Assembly: GCF_001659605.2 (NCBI RefSeq)
Contig: NC_035178.2
Coordinates: 9,308,062-9,372,061 of the forward strand
Reading direction: 5' to 3'
DNA from: Manihot esculenta
Lineage: Eukaryota; Streptophyta; Magnoliopsida; Malpighiales; Euphorbiaceae
Length of the DNA stretch: 64,000 bases
The translations under genes were made by a program, and so were the position numbers. Below the pieces are notes generated by a model, which worked only from the letters and a program-made list of their open reading frames with translations, was not told where the DNA came from and did not search any database. Positions 24,975 through 37,759 of this stretch are shown in pieces (positions within the stretch are counted from its first letter, which is position 1; each line of letters opens with the position of its first letter).

Positions 24975-27240
24975 ATTATATAAAAATATGGATCAGAAAT
25001 ATTTGGAGACACTACTTAAATGCGAATCTCACAATTATAATCACATTATAATTGTCTTTCCATAGCAACGTAGTCTAATGAATTTTATTTTTATTGAAAA
25101 TTCAATTAAATTAAAACTGAAGATAAATAACTACCTTTATAAAATTATATTTAAATATTTAAAATAGATGAAAAATAATATTATTACAGTAGGGCCGAGA
25201 TATTATTAAAATTAAATTGCCAATTTGATATGGCTTAAAACCATTAATTTGGTCCAATTTAAAACTTGTGGTTCATGGTTTCAAAATCCCTAAACTAAAC
25301 CATGAAGATTTTGGTTTTTATCCGGTCCGATTATGGTTCTAATTTTGCTTTATTTTAAGTTGGTTTTAACTATCTGCTATCAATCTGTTTTTGTTCGATT
25401 CTATTTTAAAACTAGACTATGAGTATAACTTACCTTAATAAACCAAGACTCCATATCCCATATATTCACTCGAAGTCCCACCGCACCATAGTCGTCATTT
25501 GGAGAAGCAGAGTTACCATTAGTAATTTGACTTAACATCCTATCCATAACTCATAGCTATCCTAATGAACCAAAATCGACTCTCTATTGTCTCCATCCCA
25601 TGAATACCGGATCTCAAATAGCTAGGTTCTTTAATATTAAAGCTTTTTTGTGGTTACCGCCTCTCTAAGTTATGTTCTCGCCCGCTATTCCAAAACACCA
25701 TTTGATCACTGGTAGATTATGCATATTTTACTGTTAAAAAAATATATTCAATATTTGAAAATAGGATAAGTTTTAGATTTTAAATTAAGATTCAGATTAT
25801 TTATAATTTTATTTAAATATAATTTAATAAATATAGTTGTTAAAATTTTTTATTATATTTTTTCTATATAAATCCATATTTTAATAAATAAAAATATAAT
25901 ATCATTAAATCTCAATTACATATCTTGTTCTTCTCTCCTTTCAAAACAAGAATATTTCAGCCTTTCTTAGCACTGGAAGACATTGTAGGATGTAACTAGG
26001 TTTATCTTATGAAGTAGAAAGCTAATGGTTCCGGTGATTGATATAAGGCCTAACTTGTTCTATGATCTTTCATCAAAAGAAAAAAGAGAGAAAAAAAAAA
26101 AAGGAGAAGAAGGAAGGAGGAGCAGGGGAAAGACAACCGGAAAATTCTTGATCTATTAAGATGTTAGATTGTATTATATAATAATTATATGTTATGTATG
26201 AATATAAAAATATTAAAGTAGATTTATTAAAATAAATATTAAATTAAAAAAGTGGCGAACATGAAAAATTGAAGAGATGTTGCATAGGGTAAGTATAGAA
26301 AACAGGATTGCCATCCATCGAATTCATTTTCGATTTTTTTTTCACAAACAATATATATATATATATATATCAACAACAGAGATGTATTGTATCAAAATTT
26401 ATATTCAGAAAGAATGTTAATGTAAAAAGCTTCAGTATATTATTAAAGTAAGTTTCAATTTTGGATAAAAAATAATATAATTCACATACTATTGAATCAA
26501 TTAATACTTTCTAATTGGATAATAAAACTATAACTAATTTAAAATAATCGTATTTTAAATAAAATAGTTTATTTTTAATAATTTATTTTTAAGAAATCAC
26601 TGTTTAGAAAATGATAAACCAACCCTATGTGCAACACTTATGCTATTAAATATTATAAATTAACATCTGTAATATATACATAGAAGTATGCGTATGCCCC
26701 GTTTGTTGGCAACCACAATAATGAAATTGTGCATAAATTGAGAAGATGGTAAGATTCAAATTTTCTAAGAATAATATCATGTGTGTTTTATATAGCAAAA
26801 TTTGTTACAAAGCGACCAATTTGGATATCCAACCCATAAGGAAAAATTAATAGAATCCAAAAAGAAGAGTGGGAGGCACATAATATTTGTCCTTCTAGTG
26901 GAAGTAATGGTACAAAAGGCATTGAATTCATGGCTGGGCTCAAAATGAAACAAAGAATAGGGAACGGAACGAGGTACAATGAAGAAGCTTTGAGTATATC
27001 ACTAGTTACTTTTCCACAGAGGTGATGTATTCGATTAAAGTCAAAGAATTGCAGCAAACATTACCCCGCCCCAGCAGATAACTAGATCCTTGCATCAATA
27101 CGTGTTCTTTCACATTTGAATTGCAAGATTTGAACATCGTTAGCAACTAGCATTTCTGTAACATTCTGGGGCAATTAGAGTAGAGGATACCTTCATCAGG
27201 CACTAAATCTTTGTATGGCAAAGAATAATGTACAGAAACA
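24975..27240. other. Intergenic DNA, no gene seen
   Basis: AT-rich. 25190-25400 contains repeated TTTGGTTC-type words typical of decayed plant repeats. A (TA)n microsatellite lies at about 26349-26371. 27120-27240 is likely 3'UTR or downstream DNA of the minus-strand gene ending at 27272. Confidence 0.45.
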
Positions 27241-27271
27241 GGCTTCAAGAAACATGAATGTCTCGTGCATT

Positions 27272-30200
27272 TTATTCCGTTGCTTGTTCATGTTGATGAA
27301 GAATATTTCGCTTCTCAGCTGATCTGTGACGAAACAACTTTGCTATGGCTCTTCTCTCACAATCCTGCAATAGAATATGTAAACAGATCTGAAACTTGAG
27401 ATACAGGTTGATAGAAACTGTTAAGTTGCAGATTTCTTTAGATCGTTTTTTGCAACAGCTGATAATTGTAAGAACCGGTTCCAATTTGAAATTTTTACTA
27501 TTAGTGTTGGTCCTTCTATGGAGTTGAGTGGAGAAAAATATCAATAGAATTCTTCACCTTGAACATGTTTAGATAAAATGGTTTGCCAGGATTCATCCTT
27601 CTCAATTTCTGGTATGTATATGCAAAACTCAGTTGATCACGGGGAGTAAAGCGATCAACTTCATTGAACCAAAGACACGAGAACAGGTTTGACATGGGAG
27701 TGTGAGCTCTTACAATTAAAGATCCTTCAGGTACATCTGTAGACAATACAAATAATACCAGCTAAACGAAGGTAGAGAAAGTGAATTCATGATATTAATT
27801 ATACCAGAAAGAAAACAACACAAAAAAAAAAGATCTTACTGCTGGGCAGAAGCTTGTTTGGATCAGAGGCATTGAATCTTTTCAGTCCATCAGCCTGGTA
27901 GAAAGCAAATTGCTGATCTATAACAGTATGATTATACTTGTTTAATCTCTTGTTTTGTGCAACCTCTTCCCATACACAGTGGCGATCATAATGATTAGAA
28001 ATGGCATATTCATGACCTTTACGCCACAGAAAATATTCCAGAAGAAGCAAAGGATCCAGTTGAAGACGCAATTTGCTATCCAACCAGATTGAATACCTGA
28101 AAAAAACATTTATAAGGTAAACATTCATGTACAACAGACACATCTTAATTGGATGAAATTCCCACTTATTCATAGTTTTAATGATTTCAAGAGCACCAGC
28201 TCAAAAGGTTCATTGATTTCAAAGAGCACTAGCTCAACAGTCCCAAGAAGATAACTGCATAAGCAGCACCCACTCTGAACTTTGAACCAAACTGTACAAG
28301 CATCCAGGACAGACTTTCACAACATAGTTTCCGCATGCACAATGCAAAGATTCTACTGCCAAGGATATAATGAAAAGTACCCACAATCAACCAAAATTGA
28401 GTAACCACTAACCAACTAAAAAATTCCCAATGGTTATATTTCAAGTGATAATGCTTTGCAGAAATTAGAAGGATAAAGGCCTATCAGTTCAATTTGTTTC
28501 TACTATCAAATAAAGGTAGCATGATGTTCAAATTAAGGCATGGGCACACCTTGATCCAGATTGGACGAATTCATTTTTTTTCTTATAATCAGGAGAAACA
28601 CCATTCCTACATTATTCCAAGATTTCAGTACCAGTCGACTCCTAGACAACTACATTTTAGAAAAAGTGAGAGCGGCCAAGAAAAAAATTTTAAAAACACA
28701 ATTCTTCTCAAAAAAAGAAGAAGAGAAGAGAAGGGAGCCCAACTGTGAAGATAAGGGTGTGACTTCCACTTAGAACACCGGAACAAACCATTCTGCAAAC
28801 CTCTCAATAAATCTCTATTGAGAGTGCATCTCCCAGAAAAGATGCAAGTAATTTGCATTTGGACGTCCAGTAAACTCTCGAGTAAATAAGCATCTAAAAG
28901 TGTTACAAGCAATGGAAACTCATTAACAAACAATAGTAAGCCACCTATCACTGGGTATTTTAAAAATTAAATGCATCACAAGACAAAAACTCCAACCATA
29001 AAACACTAACTCTTACCTAGCAGAAGGGAAAAGCCGGTGTGGCAACAGTTTTGGTATTTTGCCCACTCTCCGCATATCAGTATATGGTAGATTCTTCACC
29101 ACCACAATCTTCCATAAACCAATAAAACCTGCTCTATCAGGCATTTGGCCTTCTGAAGTAAGTGTTTGCAAAGTAGCTTCGTCCACAAACATCACAAAAC
29201 AGACATTTTTCTTGGACAAACGAGTGACCTGAAAAAGGTAAAAGATTCATCATTAAAATGGATGATGTGTACAAATTACGACATCATGATAAATTTCCTC
29301 TTCCAAATACAAGATCAACTCTGACTATATGGACAAGCAGGGTGAGGGAAAAAAGAAGAGGGAGGGGAAAAAGGGGAGATACACATGCATTAAACATGAT
29401 ATGCAACACAAGAGACTGGTGAAAAGAAAAGCTTACAACGTCCAAAATTCTAAGATCTTCACCTAATGTCTTCCCATAAATTGTTCATAAACCACATAAA
29501 TAAGTCCTAAAAGGATCACTGCTACCCTAAAGAAAAATGAAAATTTAATGCATACATCAGCATAACACATAAGGGAAGAACTTGAGTCACAAGCTACAAA
29601 AAATAATAAAATCTCAAAACATGCTACACTCTTATTACATCATTTGCACAGAGTCCAATCACACTGAGACTTACAGGTTCAAAATAGGAGGGGGTTGGGT
29701 GAAAATCTGAATCACAAACTAAAACTATGGACTAATCAACAACAAAGGATATGGAGCTCAATTAGGCGTGGTTGCTACACGAGTCCTCGTGCATAGGGGA
29801 CTGCAACTAAAATCAACTTCTTTGGTTAGGCTTCAAAATGCTGGATGCAAATGCCACATCAATGATCAGGTTTCAATCATTCAGCATGCCAATGCCATCT
29901 AGACAAAAGGCCTCCAGCTAAACTCTAAGCCATTACCAGAAATATAGCTCTGAAAAACTGAAAGGGGCACTAATTATAATATTCAATACTTCAAGAACTT
30001 GCATGCACTAAATCAAAGTTAAAGTTCTTATGAAGTTCAAGCTAAAAATCTTGGTGTATGGCCTCTGCAAATTGGTTCCTGTAGGCCGTAGTAGAAAATG
30101 TGACCCCCAAAAAAAAAATCCAACATCATAACGTCACATGACCACAATCCTGAAACCCATTAAGCAGTTCTTACCATTCCAAGGCATATCTTATACCTAT

Positions 30201-33200
30201 ATTCAGGTTTAAGCCAATGTGTTGCTCAAGCTGCCTTTTATTTATAACCTTTGAATGGTTCATGGATCTAAGAATACACAAAATTCAGTGAGGTATGAGA
30301 AGAGAATTTAGAGAGGAAGAGAAGAAGATTATTGATTGATAATTCTCCTGTCTGTACAAGTACGAGAATCTGCTCTTTATACAACTGACCCCTCTAACTA
30401 ACCGCTTTTCTATTATCCCTCCAATACTAACCAACACTTATTTACCTCCAACACCACTTGACTTATTAACTTGGCGTTCCTTTCTCCTCATTCTGTAATA
30501 TGTGATCCCCCCCCCCCTTCCAAAATAACAGTACACAAAATTCAGTGTCACTTCTACTCAAAGGTTTTAGCCACTGAAGAACTGTTCCCAAGGATGCCAA
30601 TGTCTGGTTTTCAAAATTCTGGAGGACGCGAGAGAATTTGTATTAGCAACAATCTAGGGGGCACCACATGTCCTTTTCTTCTACATTCTAAAGGTGGGGA
30701 AGAACATGCATAACTATTTAAATTTGTATATATACCCATAGTTGTCAAGTCGAGATTAGAATAGAAAATCGAAATCTTCATTTCATGAATCGAGAATCAA
30801 ATCGAATAGTAAGATTCGCTAAGACTTCGAAAAAATCAATTAAAAATAATATATGTTCTAAAAATAAGTAAAAAATATATCATAATGACATATTTTGATA
30901 AATATAGAATTATTATTTATTTAATTCTAAATATTATTCATAATAAAATAATATGCATGAATTATGTTATATAGTTTTTTTTTTGTTATAAATTATAAAC
31001 TTTGGAATTGTCGGCAATAGTTATCATTATACATGTACCGAAATTCTCATTTAAATTTGATCAAATAATTAAATAATAAAAAAATAACATATTAGAATAT
31101 TATAAATATAAACTGTCATAACTTAACAACTATAATTAGTTGAGTAACTTAACTGAAAAGGAAAAAAAAAAAGACAAAAAGAAGGAGAGGGAAAAGAATG
31201 GTTAGTGGAAGAAAAATATCTAAGGGAAGGCTTTATTTACACTTTTTTATAGTAAAAATGAACAAGATCTTAAATTTTGAAAATATAAGAGCTCAAAAAC
31301 TCTTTTAAATAATTAATTGTATCGAGTGAAAAATTCTTTGATTCACCTTATTCGCTATCAATTTTTTTTTACTTAGTCAAAATTCATGCATCCTAGAGAT
31401 TTGAATCGCTAAGATGTAAAATCAAATCGAGAATCGTAAGGTTTAGATCAAGAATTGTAAGATTCACCCCATAAATTCGAATCGATTTGTTGAAAAATAG
31501 ATTTGGATCGAGAACCCTAAGATTCCAAAAACAATGTATACACCATATTTTGATTATTCTAAAGATGGGAATGTAATACCCGGCTAGACTCCGGCGTCGG
31601 AATTCCAATCTTCCGACGGAATCTCCGTTGAAAACCGAAATCTCGAAGCTGGAATCTCTCTAGAAGGGTAAAACAAAGTTTTCTTAAAATGATTTTAAGG
31701 TTTTAAGTTAAAAGGAAAGAAAATAGTTTTGGAAGGAAAAACCATGTTCGGCCGCCGAACCTTCAAGTTCGGCCGCCGAACCTTCAAGTTCGGCCGCCGA
31801 ACCTTCAAGTTCGGCCGCCGAAGGTGGTGCCGCCGCAGGACCTCCCCTTTCGGCCCCTGAAAGTGGTTTGTCCAGCCACCTATAAGAAGCCTTCAGCCAG
31901 AAAATGAGAGCTTTCTCTCCATTTTCGGGCAGAGGTGAGTCCTTGCTCTCCCTTTTATGGTTTTGTTGTTTTTCCTTCAAATCTCTTAAGAAATTCATAA
32001 GTTTTGCCTTGTTTTTGAAGATTTGAGCTTGAATCCAAGTTTTTAAACCTTGGAGACCTCCGGAGACCGTTTTACCTCATCTTCATGTTGGGGTTGCTGT
32101 CACCTTTAGATCTCCAAGAGATAAGCCTAGATCCTTACCTTTTCTATGTTTTAATCAAGTTTTAAGAAAGGGTTAAGGGTTAATAATGCATGAAATGGTT
32201 AGATCTAAAGTTTTAGGGTTTGAGTTGGGTTATTAATGAATATTTGCTCTTGTGTTGTTTTGTTGTTGCTTGTTGGGAATTAGGCTAGTTTTTATGCCCC
32301 TTATGCATGATGAGTGCGTATGTATGTTTTTGAGTTGTTGGGTGTGAGGATTGGAGAGTTGGGTGGCTGCGTACATAGGGTAGAATCGAGTTTTGTCTTG
32401 CTGGAGAACCCAGGTTCGGCTGCCGAAGCAAGGTTCGGCCGCCGAACCTGCTTGTGAAGGTAGCCTTTTGGCCGCCTAACCTGCTCCCGAAAGCATGGAC
32501 TTTCGGATCTGTGAAGGGGTTTAGGCCGCCGAACCTGCCCCCGAAAGTCCCTGACTTTCGAATCTGTGAGGGACTTTCGGCCGCCGAACCTGCCGCTGAA
32601 AGTCCCCTGCCCAGCCTTCCTTTGCTTGTTTTATGTGCATGTTTTGTTATGTTTTAGGAGGATTTTTGGGGAATTGTTTAGAGTTATGTAATAGTTATGT
32701 TTGGTCCCTTATTTGAGTCCATCTGTGTAGGATCGGACTTGGGAGACCGTAGAGGCCTGCAGTGAGATAACTGCACCAGTTTTAGGCGAGCGTCAGCCAG
32801 AGGTGAATAGAACTGAACTATTTTTTTAAAGTAACTAAACTTTTTAAGCATGTTCACGCATCACGAATGCCATGTTTATGTATTAGACTATTTGCATTAG
32901 AATTCACGAATATGATGCATTACATAATTTACTGTTGATGTGGATGGATGTTGGATGACCCACTAGCCCTCTAGTATGATATGTTATGACGGATACGGAA
33001 AGACCAGGGCTTGCACATTCTACGCCCCTGACACTATGTAAGGGAAAGACCAAGGCTTGCCCATTCTACGCCCCTAGCACTATGCAAGGGAAAGACCAGG
33101 GCTTGCCCATTCTATGCCCCTGGCACTATGTAAAGGAAAGACCAGGGCTTGCCCATTCTACACCCCTGGCATTATGGATATGTATGTTATGTTTAAGCGA

Positions 33201-35228
33201 AAGTCCTGAGGAGCTCCGTCGAGGGCCGGGCACATTGGAATATGTAGAGGGTTACTGGTGACAAGTCCATCTTGATGTGAATTGTTTGTGTTGTGACGCA
33301 TTTCATACGAGCATATGTTTATTAAACTGTTTTTATGTTCTGCTCACTAGACTCTTGTAGCTTATCTCTTTCCCCTAACCCCAGGTTTGCATGGTCAAGG
33401 ATAGCTCGGGGAAGCCGACATAGTAGCTGTTATTGTCTGATGTAATAGAATAGTGTGGACATGTAAATTTTAATGGATTAGAATTGTGCTTGACCCTAGT
33501 TTTCTTTACCTTTGTTAACATGATCATTATGTAAAAGTTTTTAATTATGAGTTATGTTTGAACCAAGCTTGAGGCATGTGATGTTAACCATACTAGAGCA
33601 TTTGATGATAGCTCTAGTATGGGTTTTATGTTTACAGTTTTGATACATGCACAGGTCTAGCCATGGTTCATGAGATGTTTAAGTTTTTGTTATTATGTAC
33701 GATCATGTATGGGAGTTTATCAGGTACACAAGATGTATAGTAGGCTTGCTACAGGTTTCGGCGACCTTAAGTCGATCTACATCCTAGCGCCAGTAGCAGT
33801 CCGGTTTCCGGGTCATTACAGGGAAGGACATGCATAACTATTTAAATGTGTATGTATTTATACCATAATTTTTATTTTTTCTGTTTAAACACACATCAAT
33901 GTTCAGTGTGGATAAAAGCCTCATGTCAAACCTAAAAAATGATTCAGTAACTGATCTCCCATGCAAAGAATACAGCATTATTACTGTATGCTTATTTTTA
34001 CCAATATAGAAGTCTGCATACCATTTTACTGGCAGGTGACCTCAAGCGATCTGAATTTCCAAAGATACAAGAGATTACTGCAATGTGGCATCTACTGATA
34101 TAATTTGCATCATCTTCCGCCAAATCGAATCCTGTACTTGGGGATCCTTCAGGACCTTTAACAAAACCACAATTTATTTTTTGATCATGAACCAAATATG
34201 ATTCTTCTCGTTCTTGCAAGCTCTGATGACCAGCAAATCTGGGCTCCCACTGTTCCTCCCCATTGGACCTCTCCTCCATTTCCACATACTGCAAGGAAAA
34301 TCTTGAAAATTTACGACTTTCAAAAGGCTCCACAAGCTGTGAAGAATTTAGAAACTTCATCTCACAAGACCCTGTCACAAACAGCATGTTAAGCAAAATA
34401 CAAAATTATATTTTTAAGCGATGAGAGAAGAGAGTAAAAATTGTCCACATCATGTGAAGCAAAACTACCTTAGTGCAATATCTTAATAGAAGAAAGTGCA
34501 CCAACAGTGAATTGTAAATTGTGTACAAGCTAGGGTAAGACGCTATATACACAAAAGAAACAGAGATGATAGTGTGCACAGAAATACTCAAAAGATAAAT
34601 GCAACATCTAGAAACTTATATTAACCATTTTGTCTATGAATATTTAAAAGCTGTCTGGATAACAGTTCAATCAATACTGAGCATGGCAAGGTACGAGCTC
34701 ATAAACCTGACACCTTATGTCAATCTAAAAGCATATGGTTAAGAGGATTCTTAATTAAAGAATTCAAGAAGTTCCTCCATTAGAGCTTGATCTCAAGATA
34801 CCATGATTTTAAACTTCTAATATTTTATGTGGGTCTTGCTCCCAAGTTTTTGATGCCAAGCTGCTCAAGTACACCTTTGTCTTCTTTCCAGAAACATCAC
34901 ACCTTACAGATCATGAGAGCTGGTAATATCTATGTTCCCTTCCAAAGAACTACTCCATTTTCCCTCTAATTTATTCCCAACTTTAATCCTACCTGTTAAT
35001 CCAGCAATCAAATTGCCAGACCATTAGAGGGTCTCCTGTACAGATCACTTAACAGTCTGAAACTAGAACAGTAGGAACATCAAGCATCACCAACATCGCA
35101 TATAAATAAGCAAAATATATATAGAAGCATAAACATACATAAAATTTATATAATTACACAAATGCAAGTTAGCTGGAAAAAAATATATCTTATGAACATC
35201 AAAATTGGAAAGGTCACAAACAATCCAA

Positions 35229-35266
<38 letters not shown>

Positions 35267-36506
35267 TTTCTGAAAGCAGGTTAAGGGACATACATTCCAG
35301 ATTTCTATTAAAAACATTTCATCTCAATTACCTCAAAACAAGATACAACAAACCACTTTCACATAAATTACAGAGCCAAAAAACATAAATACCTTCAACC
35401 AATATAGAACAGAATAGAAATGACCATATCCACTAAAAACTTTTAGCATCTCCACAAAGTTATCTTATTAAGGTATTAAAGATGCTTCTAATGAGTCTTT
35501 CCAAAGGGAAAAAAAAAAACTATATAAAATTTTCAGAGGCGCAAAGAGCTATTTAACTAAACAGAAATCAACTTCAATTGAAATCAAGGTCTTAAATGTG
35601 CACATGCACAATGCCAATGAAAAACGATGAAGAGGAGGAGGAAAGACAGAAAGAGAGGAAGAGGAAAAATACCAGAAAATTTCCGGCGCTTTGCTTTCTT
35701 TTTTGAATCTGACCTTGATTTTGTTATAGATTGACTGCCACTGAATCGAACATGTTGAGGATTAGTGTCGACGTTATCCAAAGCTCTGGAACTCAAAGAC
35801 TTCTCTAACATATTCTCAGAGACTTCAGAATTGTGCTTGGAAATACTTTGATCCATAGTTTCAGCATCATGGAAATTAGAGAACTCTTTAACATCTTTCT
35901 CCTGGGATATTCCTAGGGTAGTGTGGTCACCACTTTCATTTTCAGAATTGCCATATTCCTCCATTCGAGGATCGTGGAAATCAATAATATCATCATACTC
36001 ATTATCAGTATCAACTAGCTCCTTCTGCTGTGCACGATCCTCATCATCAAGTACCCGACTGTTAATGTCATTTTCCTTTCTTGATTGGCCATTACTCTTT
36101 AGAGAGGCCTCATACTCTGCTTCATATCTTTTTAATTCATTGCGTCCATCTTCATTGTACAACCCAAATCCTCCTTGTTTTAAACCCTTAAAAGCATCAT
36201 CTTGAGTAGGCTTTAGCTTTCCACCCTTCACTTCCATTGGATCATGGTCCTTTTCAGCAGATTCATTCCTAACTTCCCCTCTGTCATGGTCCACATCATC
36301 CTCATTATAATCTCCATCCCTTCTCCTATCATCCCTATCCCAATACCTAGAATCCCGTCCATGTCCCACTGAACCTTCGCCAAACCCAAGGACTCTAAAA
36401 TTGTCTGTCCGTGTAACATTTGTAAGAAAATCAAGATCATTCTTCGTCTCATCATCTTCCACATGATGAGAATTTATTTCTGCACCAGTAAAGACATCAT
36501 CATTAC

Positions 36507-36560
<54 letters not shown>

Positions 36561-37525
36561 ATCAAAGCAGAACCCGAAGAAGGAAAATCCATACATGGCT
36601 TTAAAAGTGTCAAACAAATTAAAATTCCATGCCACCACAATTCACTGTAGAAAACACAATGCACATCCTCGCTAAGATATAAGGCGGTTGAAAAAAGACA
36701 TTATGGCTCATATCTCACATTTTCAGCCTTCAGAACTCAGATAACAAACATCTATACTCAATTACGTTTTAGACAACTATTTTGGTTTGTCAAGAACTTC
36801 CCCACTGAGCTCCATTTTGCAAGGAAGAAAGTATAGAAAAGACTCGTTATCATGCGATTCATGGTTGAAATACCAGAGGAAGAAACCAAGTTCAAACACT
36901 TCCTTTTCTCTTCCTTGGTCTTCTTAAGGTTCTAATTACCGGTTTGATCGTTTAAATTGTCAAACCAAAGAAACTGAATAGTGCAATATCACGATATTAG
37001 AATGAAATCCAAACAGATATTTTACCCAACAAAAAGTGCAAAAACTATAAATTAAACTCTTTCTTTCTTTATTAAAAAATAAAAAGAACAGATGCAATCT
37101 AAACTGTCGGTCGATTAATTCAATCTGAACTAAATTATCTTCAACAAACAGATCAGTATTATAGTCTTGATTTTCACACTCTCATTTTCTATACACTTCC
37201 ACTGCAACAAAACAAACAAACAAAAGAAGAATAAACTACAAGCACCAAAGCATCAAACTATCCAACCTTTATCATCCACGGAGAGGTAATAATAAGCTAA
37301 GACAGTGACAGAAAGCACAACAAACAAAACCACAATGACAGCTCCGATCGAGAAAGCAGCAGCTCTGCTCTTATCAGATCGAGCCGATCGGCGAACCTTC
37401 ACCGGCTTCGGCTTGTACTGTTGCTGCTGCTGCTGCTGCTGAGAAGGCGGAGCACGAATCCCAATGGCGACATGATCCGACGTGCCGTTTGAATAATGGT
37501 GTCCAGATTGCCTGTACTGCGCCAT
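27272..37525 (-). CDS. DUF616 glycosyltransferase-like protein
   Basis: Minus-strand gene of seven exons: 37525-37267, 36479-35673, 34371-34022, 29228-29017, 28096-27840, 27736-27558, 27364-27272. All are GT-AG with matching phases, giving 718 residues. Residues about 55-80 form one hydrophobic span (GAVIVVLFVVLSVTVLA), fitting a type II Golgi anchor after a short Q-rich cytosolic tail. Residues 87-430 are acidic and low-complexity. The DUF616 domain follows from CHIAVISCIFGNSDRL (about 450), with SIWLDSKLRLQLDP, DRHCVWEEV and the C-terminal LRRMNPGKPFYLNMFKDCE. Relatives include Arabidopsis MUCI70, linked to pectin and mucilage, and the longer EMB2756; the length favours the latter, from memory. 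I prefer the ATG at 37525 (MAQYRQSG) over 37546. Intron 3 is about 4.8 kb and loaded with insertions. Confidence 0.92.
30275..30547. mobile_element. 241-bp insertion with 16-bp direct repeats
   Basis: TACACAAAATTCAGTG occurs at 30275-30290 and again at 30532-30547, flanking 241 bases. The insert contains, on the minus strand, TATAAAGAGCAGATTCTCG and TATCAATCAATAATC, wording like a Copia LTR promoter, plus an 11-base C run. The long direct repeats suggest target-primed insertion rather than LTR integration. The type is unresolved. It lies in intron 3 of the DUF616 gene. Confidence 0.55.
31747..31822. repeat. Four 21-bp units of TTCGGCCGCCGAA
   Basis: The 13-base inverted repeat starts at 31747, 31768, 31789 and 31810, each followed by CCTTCAAG. 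The four units are identical as read. Other LTRs of the family have only two or three in this place, so this copy expanded locally. Confidence 0.9.
31881..31885 (+). promoter_or_regulatory. LTR TATA-like box
   Basis: TATAAGAAGCCTTCAG at the same relative position as the TATAAA of the sister LTRs. It would fire antisense to the DUF616 gene from within its intron. Confidence 0.45.
35232..35264. repeat. (GA)n microsatellite
   Basis: About 16 GA units in intron 2 of the DUF616 gene. On the transcribed strand this is (CT)n. Confidence 0.9.
36509..36556. repeat. (GA)n microsatellite near splice acceptor
   Basis: About 48 bases of GA with two interruptions in intron 1 of the DUF616 gene. On the gene's strand it is (CT)n ending about 29 bases before the acceptor at 36480, so it could act as an extended polypyrimidine tract. 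Confidence 0.88.
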
Positions 37526-37658
37526 TCCTACGCATTCATCATCCACTGACGCAGTACAATCGCCACCGAATTCAACAATGCTTCACCAGAAACTCCCAAT
37601 TCCACTCCCCCCAAAAAAAAAATTAACAAAACTATTTGTAAGCTCCGTACATATACGT

Positions 37659-37666
37659 TATATATA
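37659..37666 (-). promoter_or_regulatory. TATA box of DUF616 gene
   Basis: TATATATA about 134 bases upstream of the preferred ATG (37525), followed by a CT-rich leader (GA-rich on plus), as often seen in plant 5'UTRs. It is the best TATA match in this flank. Confidence 0.5.
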
Positions 37667-37759
37667 GAGAGCGAAGGAGATGGAGAGAGAGATTTTAGGT
37701 GTTTGGTCTGAGAGAGAGAGAGAAAAATTTGGGCAATTTAGAGTGAGAGGTAAGGAATA

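Larger units (their letters stand above)
31572..33820 (+). mobile_element. Solo LTR with 5-bp TSD GGGAA in intron 3
   Basis: 2249 bp, TGTAATACCCGGCTAGACTC to GGGTCATTACA, flanked by GGGAA at 31567-31571 and 33821-33825. The orientation is opposite to the host DUF616 gene. It differs from the 1-6930 copies in carrying four TTCGGCCGCCGAA motifs at exact 21-base spacing before the TATA box (31747-31822) and four 46-base subrepeats at 33000-33175. The solo state implies recombination removed the internal region. Confidence 0.94.
30685..33867. repeat. 56-bp direct duplication around an AT-rich insert
   Basis: ATTCTAAAGGTGGGGAAGAA plus the following 36 bases (30685-30740) recurs at 31556-31571 joined to 33826-33867, the second copy being split by the solo LTR. 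Between them, 30741-31555 has repeated GAATCGAGAATC words at both ends, like a non-autonomous DNA transposon with degraded inverted ends (CATAGTTGTC versus CATTGTTTTT). Confidence 0.55.

Noticed and set aside
33000..33175. Regularly spaced repeats suggesting a CRISPR-like array
   Set aside because: Units are contiguous 46-base LTR subrepeats without unique spacers, in a plant nuclear sequence.
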